64,000 nt of DNA from an uncultured Verrucomicrobiota bacterium (lineage in GTDB: Bacteria > Verrucomicrobiota > Verrucomicrobiia > Limisphaerales > UBA9464): contig CAIVQB010000001.1 in the NCBI GenBank assembly GCA_903907925.1, positions 1 through 64,000 on the forward strand, read 5' to 3'. Below the pieces are notes generated by a model that was not told where the DNA came from, made no database searches, and saw only the letters and a list, made by a program, of their open reading frames with translations. The position numbers and the translations under genes are program-made. Positions 51,401 to 58,820 of the stretch are shown one piece after another (position 1 is the first letter of the stretch; each line of letters begins with the position of its first letter).

Positions 51401-52468
51401 GAGTTTGAGGTCCGCGACACCGGAATCGGAATCGCTCCCGATCGTCTGGATCGATTGTTTCAGCCGTTCAGTCAGGTGGATTCCTCCAACACCCGCGAGT
51501 TTGGAGGCTCCGGCCTCGGTCTGGTGATCAGCCGGCGGCTCGTTGACCTCATGGGCGGCGCGATCACGGTCGAAAGTCAGGCGGGTGTGGGATCGATCTT
51601 CCGGTTCACACTGGTGGGAGGCATTCCCACCTCGCTTCCAGATCCCGCTGTCGTCACTCCGGTCCTTGAAGGGCTGCGGGCTCTGATCCTGGAGCCGAAC
51701 ATCTCGCAGCGGGAACGGCTGGTGGAATTGGCACGTCAGACGGGACTCCAGGTCACCGCGGCGGCGGATCCATCCGGACTCGTCGGGTCGTTGGAAAGCG
51801 CGGTGGGGAGTGCCGACGTGGTGATCGCCGAAGTAAAGAGCTTTGGTCCGGCACTGGCGGCCCTCGCCTCGGCGACGCCCGCGTTGGCCGGGAAGATTCT
51901 TTGGTTGGATCATCGTCAGGGCGACACGACCGCGGAGGGCCTGCTTGCCTCGCGTCCCACCGTGGTCAAGCCGGTGCGGGCCACGCGATTCTTCGAGGCG
52001 TTGGTTCGGGTCGCTCACACACCGGCGAACCGCCCGGGCCCCCGGACTCCGTTCATTCCCCTGCCAGCCCTGCGGATCCTGGTGGGTGAGGACAATCCGG
52101 TGAACCAGCACCTTGCCCATGCCATGCTCGCGGCATTGGGCCAGAAGTGCGAACTGCTGGCCGACGGCGCACTCCTGTTGAACGCCATTCGAAAGGGTGA
52201 CTGCGATGTGGTCATTGCCGATCTCCAGATGCCGGTTCTCGACGGATCCGAAGTGGCGCGACGGGTCCATCAGGAAATGACCGACGCCACCCGTCCGTAC
52301 CTGATCACTCTGACGGCGGCCGTGACTCTGGCGGATCGGCAGCGGTGTCTCGAGGCGGGCATGGACGATTTTCTGACCAAACCGCTTCGCATGGCCACGT
52401 TGCGCGAAGCCCTGGCGCGTGCCGATCAATGGCTCGGCCGTCACCGGAACGGCTACGGCAGTGATTGA
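48434..52468 (+). CDS. two-component propeller hybrid sensor histidine kinase/response regulator
   Basis: 1344 residues. A signal-like segment (LMVLMAGLLLGIPNSQA) precedes about twelve two-component-regulator propeller repeats (about 45-640, e.g. GFLWIGTGDGVSRFDG and GTLWIGSNGGGLARL). A Y_Y_Y domain follows (about 690-760, ITQVRIDSQILP), then a transmembrane helix (FQLALIATAGLLVLLSVHW, about 774-792). The HisKA domain has SHEIRTPLNAVLGFSQ (H846). The HATPase has NLVGNAVKFT, DTGIGIAPD and GSGLGLVI. Two receiver domains follow: the first is degenerate (VVIAEVKSF, no phospho-Asp), the second intact (D1263 in IADLQMPVLDG, then K in FLTKPL). No HPt domain. Start uncertain: GTG 48434 (TAGCTT box 10 nt upstream), ATG 48347 or ATG 48518. 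Confidence 0.93.
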   Translation: MATDRNRSTSPESAVTAFLLRRGPVARLMVLMAGLLLGIPNSQALNPSKRLTQFLRSQWQVQAGFPQNSVACLAQSPEGFLWIGTGDGVSRFDGANFTAFEDRSAVANRNLSIRALCAARDGSVWFGTKGGLNRIVGDRVTARYTRADGLPSEHIQALHEDVAGQLWIGSAGGVTRVDKDSFTTFTLSKDETPCSVWSIADARGGGLWLATDHGLILFDGARWLSYGEAEGMPEGDLLSVTLDAAGNPWVGSDNGFIAQFANGKFTSHRPPDGLEARSFSYMAFDRDGSLWIATYGAGVLRFREGKFESLGRAEGFARDIECVWMDARDELWIGASNNGLIQLRDAPFTPFGPPEGLSDPLTDLVFEDREGAIWVGTGEENGADRIKNGTVTHFGFREGLPSLDVLTFSDRRVGGIWIGTDHGIVSWNAGVIQPFTLPGLPPKADYFVVLEDGPDRTWYGTDLGLWERQGDTLVHHTATNGLPSDQVRSVVSDGSNGVWVGTYDGGVAHFSSNRVWRTWSTRDGLGGNFIRSLLRDTDGTLWIGSNGGGLARLRGTNLFVFNEANGLPNDQVFQVLDDGLGNLWLPSLRGIHRVSRAQLDGVVAGQNPRVLARSFGTSHGLRSREGGGGVQPAACRARDGRLWFSGGGGVAVVDPGTVLAPPPAPRIVITQVRIDSQILPTSVPARLLPRIGNLEISYTALELSMADLVRYRFRLEGLEGDWVDPGLRKTAYYTHVAPGTYRFVVETALDGGKWGDSGAVFQLEILPHFYQTIWFQLALIATAGLLVLLSVHWRMQSLVRRRTVLAGLVAQRTRELERSVRVLEQTNAELARATRVKSEFLANMSHEIRTPLNAVLGFSQLLLASGLNRIQRDYAEHVRTSGEALLGLISDILDLTKIESGRLELESIPFDAGESVEQALEVFTLAIGEKRLELVYRPAPGSHTGFVGDPTRLRQVLINLVGNAVKFTRSGEVVVTLRSTDLPEGRRRLEFEVRDTGIGIAPDRLDRLFQPFSQVDSSNTREFGGSGLGLVISRRLVDLMGGAITVESQAGVGSIFRFTLVGGIPTSLPDPAVVTPVLEGLRALILEPNISQRERLVELARQTGLQVTAAADPSGLVGSLESAVGSADVVIAEVKSFGPALAALASATPALAGKILWLDHRQGDTTAEGLLASRPTVVKPVRATRFFEALVRVAHTPANRPGPRTPFIPLPALRILVGEDNPVNQHLAHAMLAALGQKCELLADGALLLNAIRKGDCDVVIADLQMPVLDGSEVARRVHQEMTDATRPYLITLTAAVTLADRQRCLEAGMDDFLTKPLRMATLREALARADQWLGRHRNGYGSD

Positions 52469-52917
52469 CGGGCGGCGGGTTCCGAACGGCGGGAGGAGCG
52501 TCGCCAGACCTGCTGGACCTTGACCGGCGAGAAGCTCAGCGCCTCGTAAAAAGCCTGTCCGTCGCCGCGGACCACGTTGCAGCGGACGGTCACAATCGGT
52601 GTCCGCTGTTCTTCAGCCCAATCGAACACCCGCCCGACCAGAAGTCGACCGATGCCCTGCCGTCGGGCGGTGTTCGACACGATCAGCCCCCCGATCTCGG
52701 TGGAGGATTCCGATTCGAGCGACGGGCGGACGAAGGCGTGGATCCAACCGACCACGGAACCATCGATGGTCTCGGCCACCCACACGGAAGAATCGGGCCG
52801 CTGCAGCAGGCGGGTGAGGCGTTGCGAAAACTCACGATCACCGACCGGGTAGCCCAATTGCCCGGTCAACGCGACCAGAGCGGATGCATCGGTCTCGGTG
52901 GCGGGACGAATCGTCAT
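52453..52917 (-). CDS. GNAT family N-acetyltransferase
   Basis: 154 residues. MTIRPATETDASALVALTGQL at the N-terminus, VVGWIHAFVRPS in mid-protein, EIGGLIVSNTARRQGIGRLLVGRV containing the acetyl-CoA loop RRQGIG (residues about 90-95), and FYEALSFSPVKV at the C-terminus. The substrate is unknown. Its start overlaps the gmhB stop (ATGA), and its 3' end overlaps the convergent histidine kinase gene by 16 bp. Confidence 0.92.
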   Translation of the reverse strand: MTIRPATETDASALVALTGQLGYPVGDREFSQRLTRLLQRPDSSVWVAETIDGSVVGWIHAFVRPSLESESSTEIGGLIVSNTARRQGIGRLLVGRVFDWAEEQRTPIVTVRCNVVRGDGQAFYEALSFSPVKVQQVWRRSSRRSEPAARQSLP

Positions 52918-53462
52918 GGTTCCTGTTTCAGAATCCAGTCGGCGGCTGCCTCCAATCCGTCGACCACGATGGCACCGCGCAGTTTCCCGGCTTCCCGGCG
53001 TTCGGTCTCGGCCCCGTAACCGGTTCGCACCAGGATGCTGGCGGCGACCTTCGCATTCCAACCGGCCTCCAGATCGATCCGTTTGTCGCCGATCATGTAA
53101 CTCCGGCTGAGGTCCACTTCGAAGGCCTCTTGCGCTTCCAGGAGGAATCCAGGCGATGGCTTGCGGCCGTGGCTGGGTTGATCGGGCGCCTCCGGGGCGA
53201 CGTAAATGGCGGTGAAGGTGACATCCTCCGCCGCGAGCTCCGCTTCGAGATGGGCATGAACCCGGGTGACATCCTCCAGCGTGAAATACCCGCGGCCCAC
53301 GCCGGACTGGTTGGTGACGATGAACAGGAGGAATCCGGTGTCCTGAAGTCGTCGCAACGCGTGGGCCGCCCCGGCGAGGATTTCCACCTCCTCCGGTTGG
53401 TGGAGATAATGTTTGTCGACGATCAGGGTGCCGTCGCGATCCAGGAAAATGGCGCGGTTCAT
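52914..53462 (-). CDS. gmhB: D,D-heptose 1,7-bisphosphate phosphatase (GmhB-like, HAD-IIIA)
   Basis: 182 residues. HAD motif I is FLDRDGTLI (residues 6-14, catalytic Asp pair) with VDKHYLHQPEEVEILAG after it; motif II is FIVTNQSGVGRGYF; motif III/IV is MIGDKRIDLEAGWNA. The Cys zinc loop of canonical GmhB is replaced by APEAPDQPSHGRKPSPG, so it is the zinc-less type. It removes the 7-phosphate in ADP-heptose synthesis for lipopolysaccharide. ATGA overlaps with both neighbours place it in the rfaE1-gmhB-GNAT operon. Confidence 0.92.
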   Translation of the reverse strand: MNRAIFLDRDGTLIVDKHYLHQPEEVEILAGAAHALRRLQDTGFLLFIVTNQSGVGRGYFTLEDVTRVHAHLEAELAAEDVTFTAIYVAPEAPDQPSHGRKPSPGFLLEAQEAFEVDLSRSYMIGDKRIDLEAGWNAKVAASILVRTGYGAETERREAGKLRGAIVVDGLEAAADWILKQEP

Positions 53463-54472
53463 TTCCCGGGGAGAAAGCTGGAGGCCAGTTCCTCGGGCGA
53501 AACCGTCGCGGTCCCGACCTTGCCGACGACCACTCCGGCGGCGTGATTGGAAAAAATCGCCGCCTCGATCGGTGAAGCTCCCGCCGCAATGGCCAGAGTG
53601 AAGCTGGCGATCACGGTGTCGCCGGCACCTGAGACGTCGAACACTTCCTGGGCGACCGTCGGGATGTGGAACGGTTTTTGTCCGCGCTGACACAGCAGCA
53701 GGCCCAGCTCGCCCAGCGTGATGAGCAACAGCGCCGGTGAGAGATCCGCCAACAGGGCGTCGGCGGCCTTCATCAATTGGGAATCGGCGAACGGATCGGG
53801 GTTGCGGGTGGTGTCCTGCAGCCCCGCCAGTTCGAAAGTCTCCTTCCGGTTGGGCGTGATGAGGGACAATCCCCGAAGTTGAAGCTGATGAACAGGTTTC
53901 GGATCGAGGCTCAACCATTTGGCCTGGGCCCGGCATCGCTCGCGGATGCCATCCAACAATTCCTGGGTGACCACTCCCTTGCCGTAGTCGCCCACGCTCA
54001 CGGCATCGGCCTGCGGCAGCAGCGCATCGATTCGGCGAAGCAGCGCGGCCGTGGTGTTTTTGCTGACCTCTCCGCGGGTCTCCCGGTCGACGCGGACGAC
54101 CTGTTGTTGATGGGCGACGATCCGGGTTTTGGTGGCGGTGAACCGACCCCGCACCGGTGTCAGTCCCGAACACCCCACCTGTTGTTCGGCGAGCAGGTGC
54201 CGGAGATGCCGCGCATTGGCGTCGGCTCCCACGACTCCGCAGAGATCGGCCGCGGCACCGAGGGAAGTCAGGTTGCGGGCGACATTGGCCGCACCGCCGG
54301 GCATGAAGCTTTCCCGGTCGAATTCCACCACCGGCACCGGCGCTTCGGGGGAGATCCGCGAAACATGGCCCCAGACGAACTGATCGAGCATCACGTCACC
54401 CACCACCAGGATGCGGGCCCGGGTGGCCCGGTCGAGAAGCTGGCGGACGCGTTGCGGACTGATCGAACCCAT
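53459..54472 (-). CDS. rfaE1: heptose 7-phosphate kinase (RfaE1/HldE kinase domain)
   Basis: 337 residues, PfkB/ribokinase family. Motifs: ARILVVGDVMLDQFVWGHVSRISPEAPVPVV (family-specific start), PGGAANVARNLTSLGAAADLCGVVG, TKTRIVAHQQQVVRVDRE, and the PfkB signature DVSGAGDTVIASFTLAIAAG with catalytic Asp. The adenylyltransferase (HldE C-terminal) domain is absent, so an rfaE2 gene must lie elsewhere. ATG 54472 is chosen, with a TAGCGT hexamer 8 nt upstream; the longer frame to 54538 is not homologous. Upstream is the interrupted HEAT gene. Confidence 0.94.
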   Translation of the reverse strand: MGSISPQRVRQLLDRATRARILVVGDVMLDQFVWGHVSRISPEAPVPVVEFDRESFMPGGAANVARNLTSLGAAADLCGVVGADANARHLRHLLAEQQVGCSGLTPVRGRFTATKTRIVAHQQQVVRVDRETRGEVSKNTTAALLRRIDALLPQADAVSVGDYGKGVVTQELLDGIRERCRAQAKWLSLDPKPVHQLQLRGLSLITPNRKETFELAGLQDTTRNPDPFADSQLMKAADALLADLSPALLLITLGELGLLLCQRGQKPFHIPTVAQEVFDVSGAGDTVIASFTLAIAAGASPIEAAIFSNHAAGVVVGKVGTATVSPEELASSFLPGK

Positions 54473-54534
54473 GGGCGCGGACGCTAGCCGGGCCGAAGGC
54501 AGAGGGGCCAGCCCAGAAAGTGTATTGAGGCGGG

Positions 54535-55227
54535 TCACTTCACGCCTGCCCTGGCCGCGGCCTCGGGATCGATCTGCTTCAGCGCCCGCGGGACGGCGAT
54601 GATGATTTCCTTCGAGCTCCGGTCGGTGAGCAGCTTCACCAGGATGGGCACGGCGGCCCTGGCTTTTGAGCCATATTCCGCCAGCGCCTCGACGACGTCG
54701 GTCCGTCCGCGTCCGTCATCGGTGACCAGACACGGGATCAGGGCAGGGACGGCGACCCCGGGATCGGTCTGCATCTTCACCAGCGCATCCGCCGTGGGGC
54801 CGATCAAGAGCTCGTCCTTGGAAGCCAGAACGCCGAGCAATGTTGGAATGGCGGTCTGCGCCGCCGGACCGAAACGGGCAAGATCCTACACCGCCTGCAC
54901 GCGGCGAGCGTCCGCCCCGGTGAAATCAACGCGGATCCCCGGCAGTTGATCGAGGTGTTCGACCAGCCACAGTGTCGATGGCGAATCGTTGGTGTCAGAG
55001 AGGATCCTGCGCGTGAGTTGAGGAAGGATCAGGTCGCGCAAAACTCCCGCGGCCTCGTTGCTCGATCCCGGACCGCGCGGGTTCAAGTGATCGGCCCAGA
55101 AATCGGCCGGCTGTCCCCGGTACAAGGGCTCCTGACTGGCGAGGGACCGCGTGAGAATCACGATGGCTCCGACCACCGCGCCCAAGCCCAGCGCGATGCT
55201 GATGAGGAATCGGGGCAGGGATTTCAC
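54535..55227 (-). pseudogene. HEAT-repeat protein gene interrupted by one in-frame TAG
   Basis: The frame reads through 55227-54889 (signal/anchor LPRFLISIALGLGAVVGAIVIL, then TRSLASQEPLYRGQPADFW), meets TAG at 54888-54886, and continues in the same frame for 116 codons to 54535. The residues across the stop, ARRVQAV-stop-DLARFGPAAQTAIPTLL, form one HEAT repeat, and more repeats follow (VAVPALIPCL, AAVPILVKLL). Without the stop the product would be a 230-residue membrane-anchored HEAT protein. The upstream 113-residue fragment could still be made. A sequencing error, recent nonsense mutation or readthrough are all possible. It lies 20 bases downstream of thiG. Confidence 0.8.
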
Positions 55228-55247
55228 GGTGTCCCGGCGGCGGGATG

Positions 55248-56030
55248 CTAGTTCAGAAATGCCGTCAGCGGACTGGTCGGACTGGCGTGATCGAGGGGCG
55301 CGCCGAGTCCCAGTTCGTAGGCCGTTCGCCCTGCTTCGACTGCCTGCCGGAATGCGATGGCCATCAGGTTCGGATCCGAAGCGACCGCGATCGCCGTGTT
55401 CACCAGGACAGCGTCGGCACCGAGTTCCATGGCTTCGGCGGCGTGGCTCGGCGCGCCGATGCCGGCGTCCACCACCACCGGTACGGTCGCCTGTTCGATG
55501 ATGATGCGAATCTGGTCACGGGTCTGGATGCCGCGGTGCGAACCAATCGGGGATCCGAGGGGCATCACCGTGGCAGTTCCCACTTCCTGGAGGCGTTTCG
55601 CCAGGACCGGGTCGGCATTGATGTAGGGCAGGACCACGAAGCCTTCCTTCACCAATTGTTCCGCCGCCGCGAGGGTTTCGATCGGGTCGGGAAGCAGGTA
55701 GCGGGGATCCGGATGGATTTCGAGTTTCACCCACTTCGGCAGGCCCGCGGCGACGGCAAGCCGGGCAAGCCGGACCGCCTCGGCCGCGTTCATCGCGCCG
55801 CTGGTGTTGGGCAGGAGCAGGTATTTGTCGGGATCGATGAAGTCGAGGATGTTGGCGAAGGGATCCCGGGTGCCGGTGAGATCCGCCCGCCGCAACGCAA
55901 CAGTCACGATCTGGGTACCGCTGGCCGCCAGGGCGTCCCGCATCGATTCCGGCGACGGGAACTTGCCCGTGCCCAGAAACAGGCGGGAGGCAAAGGTGCG
56001 GCCGGCAATGACGAGCGGTCGAGCGGACAT
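55248..56030 (-). CDS. thiG: thiazole synthase ThiG
   Basis: 260 residues. It forms the thiazole phosphate of thiamine from DXP, dehydroglycine/iminoglycine and ThiS-thiocarboxylate. The TIM barrel shows [47 protein letters not shown], the Schiff-base Lys in WVKLEIHPD (K102), [59 protein letters not shown] 56030 gives [10 protein letters not shown]. No thiS, thiC or thiE is nearby and no TPP riboswitch was seen upstream. Confidence 0.96.
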   Translation of the reverse strand: MSARPLVIAGRTFASRLFLGTGKFPSPESMRDALAASGTQIVTVALRRADLTGTRDPFANILDFIDPDKYLLLPNTSGAMNAAEAVRLARLAVAAGLPKWVKLEIHPDPRYLLPDPIETLAAAEQLVKEGFVVLPYINADPVLAKRLQEVGTATVMPLGSPIGSHRGIQTRDQIRIIIEQATVPVVVDAGIGAPSHAAEAMELGADAVLVNTAIAVASDPNLMAIAFRQAVEAGRTAYELGLGAPLDHASPTSPLTAFLN

Positions 56031-56135
56031 GTCGGGTGATTGAACAACAAAGGCGCGAAGTAACAAAGCGGAAGGCGGCTTTGTTTCGGCGGGCAGTTGG
56101 TGTTAATTATTCCCTGCTTGAGCGCCGCAACGTCC

Positions 56136-58811
56136 ATGGTTTCCCCGCCCGCCCGGGTCAAACTCCCCGAACTTCTCTCCCCGGCCGGGGATTGGGAATG
56201 CGCGCGTGCCGCCGTCGAGAACGGGGCGGACGCGATCTACTTCGGTCTCGACCGCTTCAATGCCCGGATGCGGGCCCACAATTTCACCGAGGCGGATCTC
56301 CCCGGGCTGATGGAGTTTCTGCACCGGCGCGGCGTGCGGGGCTATGTCACCTTCAACACGCTGGTGTTCGCCGACGAACTGCCCGCGGCAGCCGAGTATC
56401 TCCGCAGCATCATCGCCGCCGGGGTCGATGCGGCCATCGTGCAGGACATCGGCGTGTGCCGCCTGATTCGATCCCTATCGCCCGATTTTCCGATCCATGC
56501 CTCGACCCAAATGACCGTCTCGAGTGCGGCCGGCGTGGAATTCGCCAAGGACCTTGGATGCAATCTAGTGGTCCTCGCGCGGGAAAACTCGTTGAAAGAC
56601 ATCGTGGCGATTCGGAATTCTGAAAGTCCAAAGTCCGAAGTCCAAAGTTTAAAGTCTCAGGTTCCAAGTTCAACGGGGGCGGGCGAGTCGGTTGACCTTA
56701 AACCTGAAACTTTGAACTTCGAACTTCCGATCGAAGTCTTCGTTCACGGTGCTCTTTGCGTCGCGTACTCCGGTCAATGCCTGACCAGCGAGGCGCTCGG
56801 CGGACGTAGCGCGAACCGGGGAGAGTGCGCGCAGGCCTGCCGGATGCCTTACGAATTGGTTTCCGACGGCCAGGTCGTTCCCTTGGGCGATCGGCGGTAC
56901 CTCCTCAGTCCGCAGGATCTTTCCGGTCTGGACGTCCTGCCCGATCTGGTGGCAGCCGGGGTTTCTTCGCTGAAAATCGAAGGGCGTCTCAAATCGCCGG
57001 AATACGTGGCCAGCATCACCCGGGTGTATCGCCAGGCGCTCGACCGACTGGCCGGGGATCGGGCCCCGCAGGGAATGGCTCGCACCTCGGGTTCGTCCGA
57101 CCCGGCCGCGCCGGACCCGGCCCGGATTGCGGCGGACGATCGTTACACCCTGGAGATGGCGTTTTCCCGCGGCCTCTACACCGGCTGGTTCCGCGGCATC
57201 AACAATCAGGAACTGGCCCACGCCCGTTTCGGCAAAAAGCGCGGCGTGTATCTCGGCGAAGTCGTCCGGGTGGATCGGGACCGCGTCTGGCTCCGCCTCG
57301 AAGGTCCGTTGAAACCCGGCGACGGCGTGGTGTTCGATGCCGGTCGTCCCGATGAAAAAGAGGAAGGCGGCCGGGTCTATACGATCGACGAACGGGCCGG
57401 GCTTCACTCGATGACCTTCGGGCCGGAGGCGGTCGATTTTCGCCGGGTTCTGCAGGGTCACAAAGTGTGGAAGACCGATGATCCGGCGTTCAATCGCGAG
57501 GTGCGGCGAACCTTTGAAGGCGAGACTGTGAACTGGACGCGTCCTGTGACGCTGGAGGTCCACGGGCATGCGGGCAGTCCGTTGACCGTGATCCTTCGCG
57601 ACGACGTGGGACATGTCGTTCAGGTGGCGTCCTCGGTGCCGCTGGCGGTGGCGGAGAAACGGCCGATGACCGCCGAGTCGCTCCGGGAGTCCCTCGGTCG
57701 ATTGGGCGGGACGCCGTTTCATCTGGGGGAAGTTCGCTGTCATCTGGAAGGGCCGGTGATCGTGCCGGTGAGCGAATTGAACCGGATGCGCCGCGAAGCC
57801 GTGGCCCAGTTGGACGGGCTGCGCACCCAGCCGAGGCGTTGGACGACGGTGGAGGGCGCGCCAAGCATCGAAGTGGTGGTGACGCGCGAAGAAACCGTGT
57901 CCCCGGATCCCGGCGCCAGGATTGAGGAACCCTCTCTCAAGGTTCTGGTGCGCACGCTTCCTCAATTGGAGGCGGCCTTGCGCTGCGGAACTCACGAGGT
58001 CTACTGCGATTTCGAAGATCCGAAAAAGTACCGCGATGCGGTCCGGATTGTCCGGGAAACCGGTACCTGTTCGCTCCCGGCGAAAACCATCTGGGTGGCG
58101 CCTCCGCGCATCACCAAGCCGGGTGAGGAATGGATTCTGCGTCAGGTCCGTTCGTGCGACGCCGACGGCTACCTGATCCGGAATTATGATCATCTGAAGT
58201 TTTTTGCCGGCGACCGGCGGATCGCCGATTTTTCGTTCAACGTGGCCAATCCGTTGACGGCGGACTACCTGATGAAGCGCTACGGCGTGGAGCGGGTGAC
58301 GGCCAGCTACGATCTGAATCTGGCCCAGTTGGAAGGGTTGCTGCAGGGGGCGCCGCCGGAGTGGTTTGAGGTCACGGTGCACCAGCACATGCCGATGTTT
58401 CACATGGAGCACTGCGTGTTCTGCGCCTTTCTCTCCAAGGGAACCGACTACACCAATTGCGGCCGGCCCTGCGACACGCATGACGTGAAGCTGCGCGACC
58501 GGGTGGGAATGGAGCATCCGTTGAAGGCGGATTCCGGATGTCGCAACACGGTGTTCAATGCGCGGGCCCAGACCGGTGCGGAGTTTGTCGACCGGCTGCT
58601 GACGCTCGGATTGAAGGCGTTCCGGGTGGAGTTTGTGAACGAGACTCCGGAAGAGGTGGAAACGACCCTGGCGCGCTACCGGGCCCTGCTGCGCGGCGAA
58701 ATCACCGGAGGCCAGTTGTGGCGCGAACTCAAGCTGCAGAGCCAGCTCGGTGTCACCCGTGGCCAGTTGGAACTCAGCGGCGATCGCAAGGTGTTTCCCA
58801 AGGCCGGTTGA
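56136..58811 (+). CDS. U32 peptidase-family protein (RlhA-like RNA hydroxylation family)
   Basis: 891 residues, longer than E. coli family members (about 450-650). The N-terminal U32 domain has ELLSPAGDWECARAAVENGADAIYFGL, NARMRAHNFTEADL, VQDIGVCRLIRSLSPDFPIHASTQM. After an odd insert, it has the Cys-rich ECAQACRMPYEL and SSLKIEGRLKSPEYV. The middle is DUF3656-like. The C-terminal third is a second TIM-like part with CVFCAFLSKGTDYTNCGRPC and DSGCRNTVFN. Family members (RlhA, TrhP) hydroxylate rRNA or tRNA bases; proteolysis is doubtful. Residues about 162-197 are encoded by a repeat that is absent from the family consensus. ATG 56136 is chosen; the upstream GTG at 56097 gives non-homologous residues. 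Confidence 0.9.
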   Translation: MVSPPARVKLPELLSPAGDWECARAAVENGADAIYFGLDRFNARMRAHNFTEADLPGLMEFLHRRGVRGYVTFNTLVFADELPAAAEYLRSIIAAGVDAAIVQDIGVCRLIRSLSPDFPIHASTQMTVSSAAGVEFAKDLGCNLVVLARENSLKDIVAIRNSESPKSEVQSLKSQVPSSTGAGESVDLKPETLNFELPIEVFVHGALCVAYSGQCLTSEALGGRSANRGECAQACRMPYELVSDGQVVPLGDRRYLLSPQDLSGLDVLPDLVAAGVSSLKIEGRLKSPEYVASITRVYRQALDRLAGDRAPQGMARTSGSSDPAAPDPARIAADDRYTLEMAFSRGLYTGWFRGINNQELAHARFGKKRGVYLGEVVRVDRDRVWLRLEGPLKPGDGVVFDAGRPDEKEEGGRVYTIDERAGLHSMTFGPEAVDFRRVLQGHKVWKTDDPAFNREVRRTFEGETVNWTRPVTLEVHGHAGSPLTVILRDDVGHVVQVASSVPLAVAEKRPMTAESLRESLGRLGGTPFHLGEVRCHLEGPVIVPVSELNRMRREAVAQLDGLRTQPRRWTTVEGAPSIEVVVTREETVSPDPGARIEEPSLKVLVRTLPQLEAALRCGTHEVYCDFEDPKKYRDAVRIVRETGTCSLPAKTIWVAPPRITKPGEEWILRQVRSCDADGYLIRNYDHLKFFAGDRRIADFSFNVANPLTADYLMKRYGVERVTASYDLNLAQLEGLLQGAPPEWFEVTVHQHMPMFHMEHCVFCAFLSKGTDYTNCGRPCDTHDVKLRDRVGMEHPLKADSGCRNTVFNARAQTGAEFVDRLLTLGLKAFRVEFVNETPEEVETTLARYRALLRGEITGGQLWRELKLQSQLGVTRGQLELSGDRKVFPKAG
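56615..56732. repeat. in-frame inserted inverted repeat (AAGTCCAAAGT type) within the U32 gene
   Basis: A run of AAGTCCAAAGTCCGAAGTCC and AAAGTTTAAAGTCTCAGGTT (about 56625-56662) is mirrored by AACCTGAAACTTTGAACTTC (56701-56720). It encodes the low-complexity SPKSEVQSLKSQVPSSTGAG and LKPETLNFELP. Base composition is clearly lower in GC than the flanks. The insert keeps the reading frame. Confidence 0.75.
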
Positions 58812-58820
58812 TCCGGCGGC

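Noticed and set aside
56031-56135. TPP riboswitch upstream of thiG
   Set aside because: The gap of ~105 bases to the divergent gene lacks CUGAGA and the other conserved THI-box segments.
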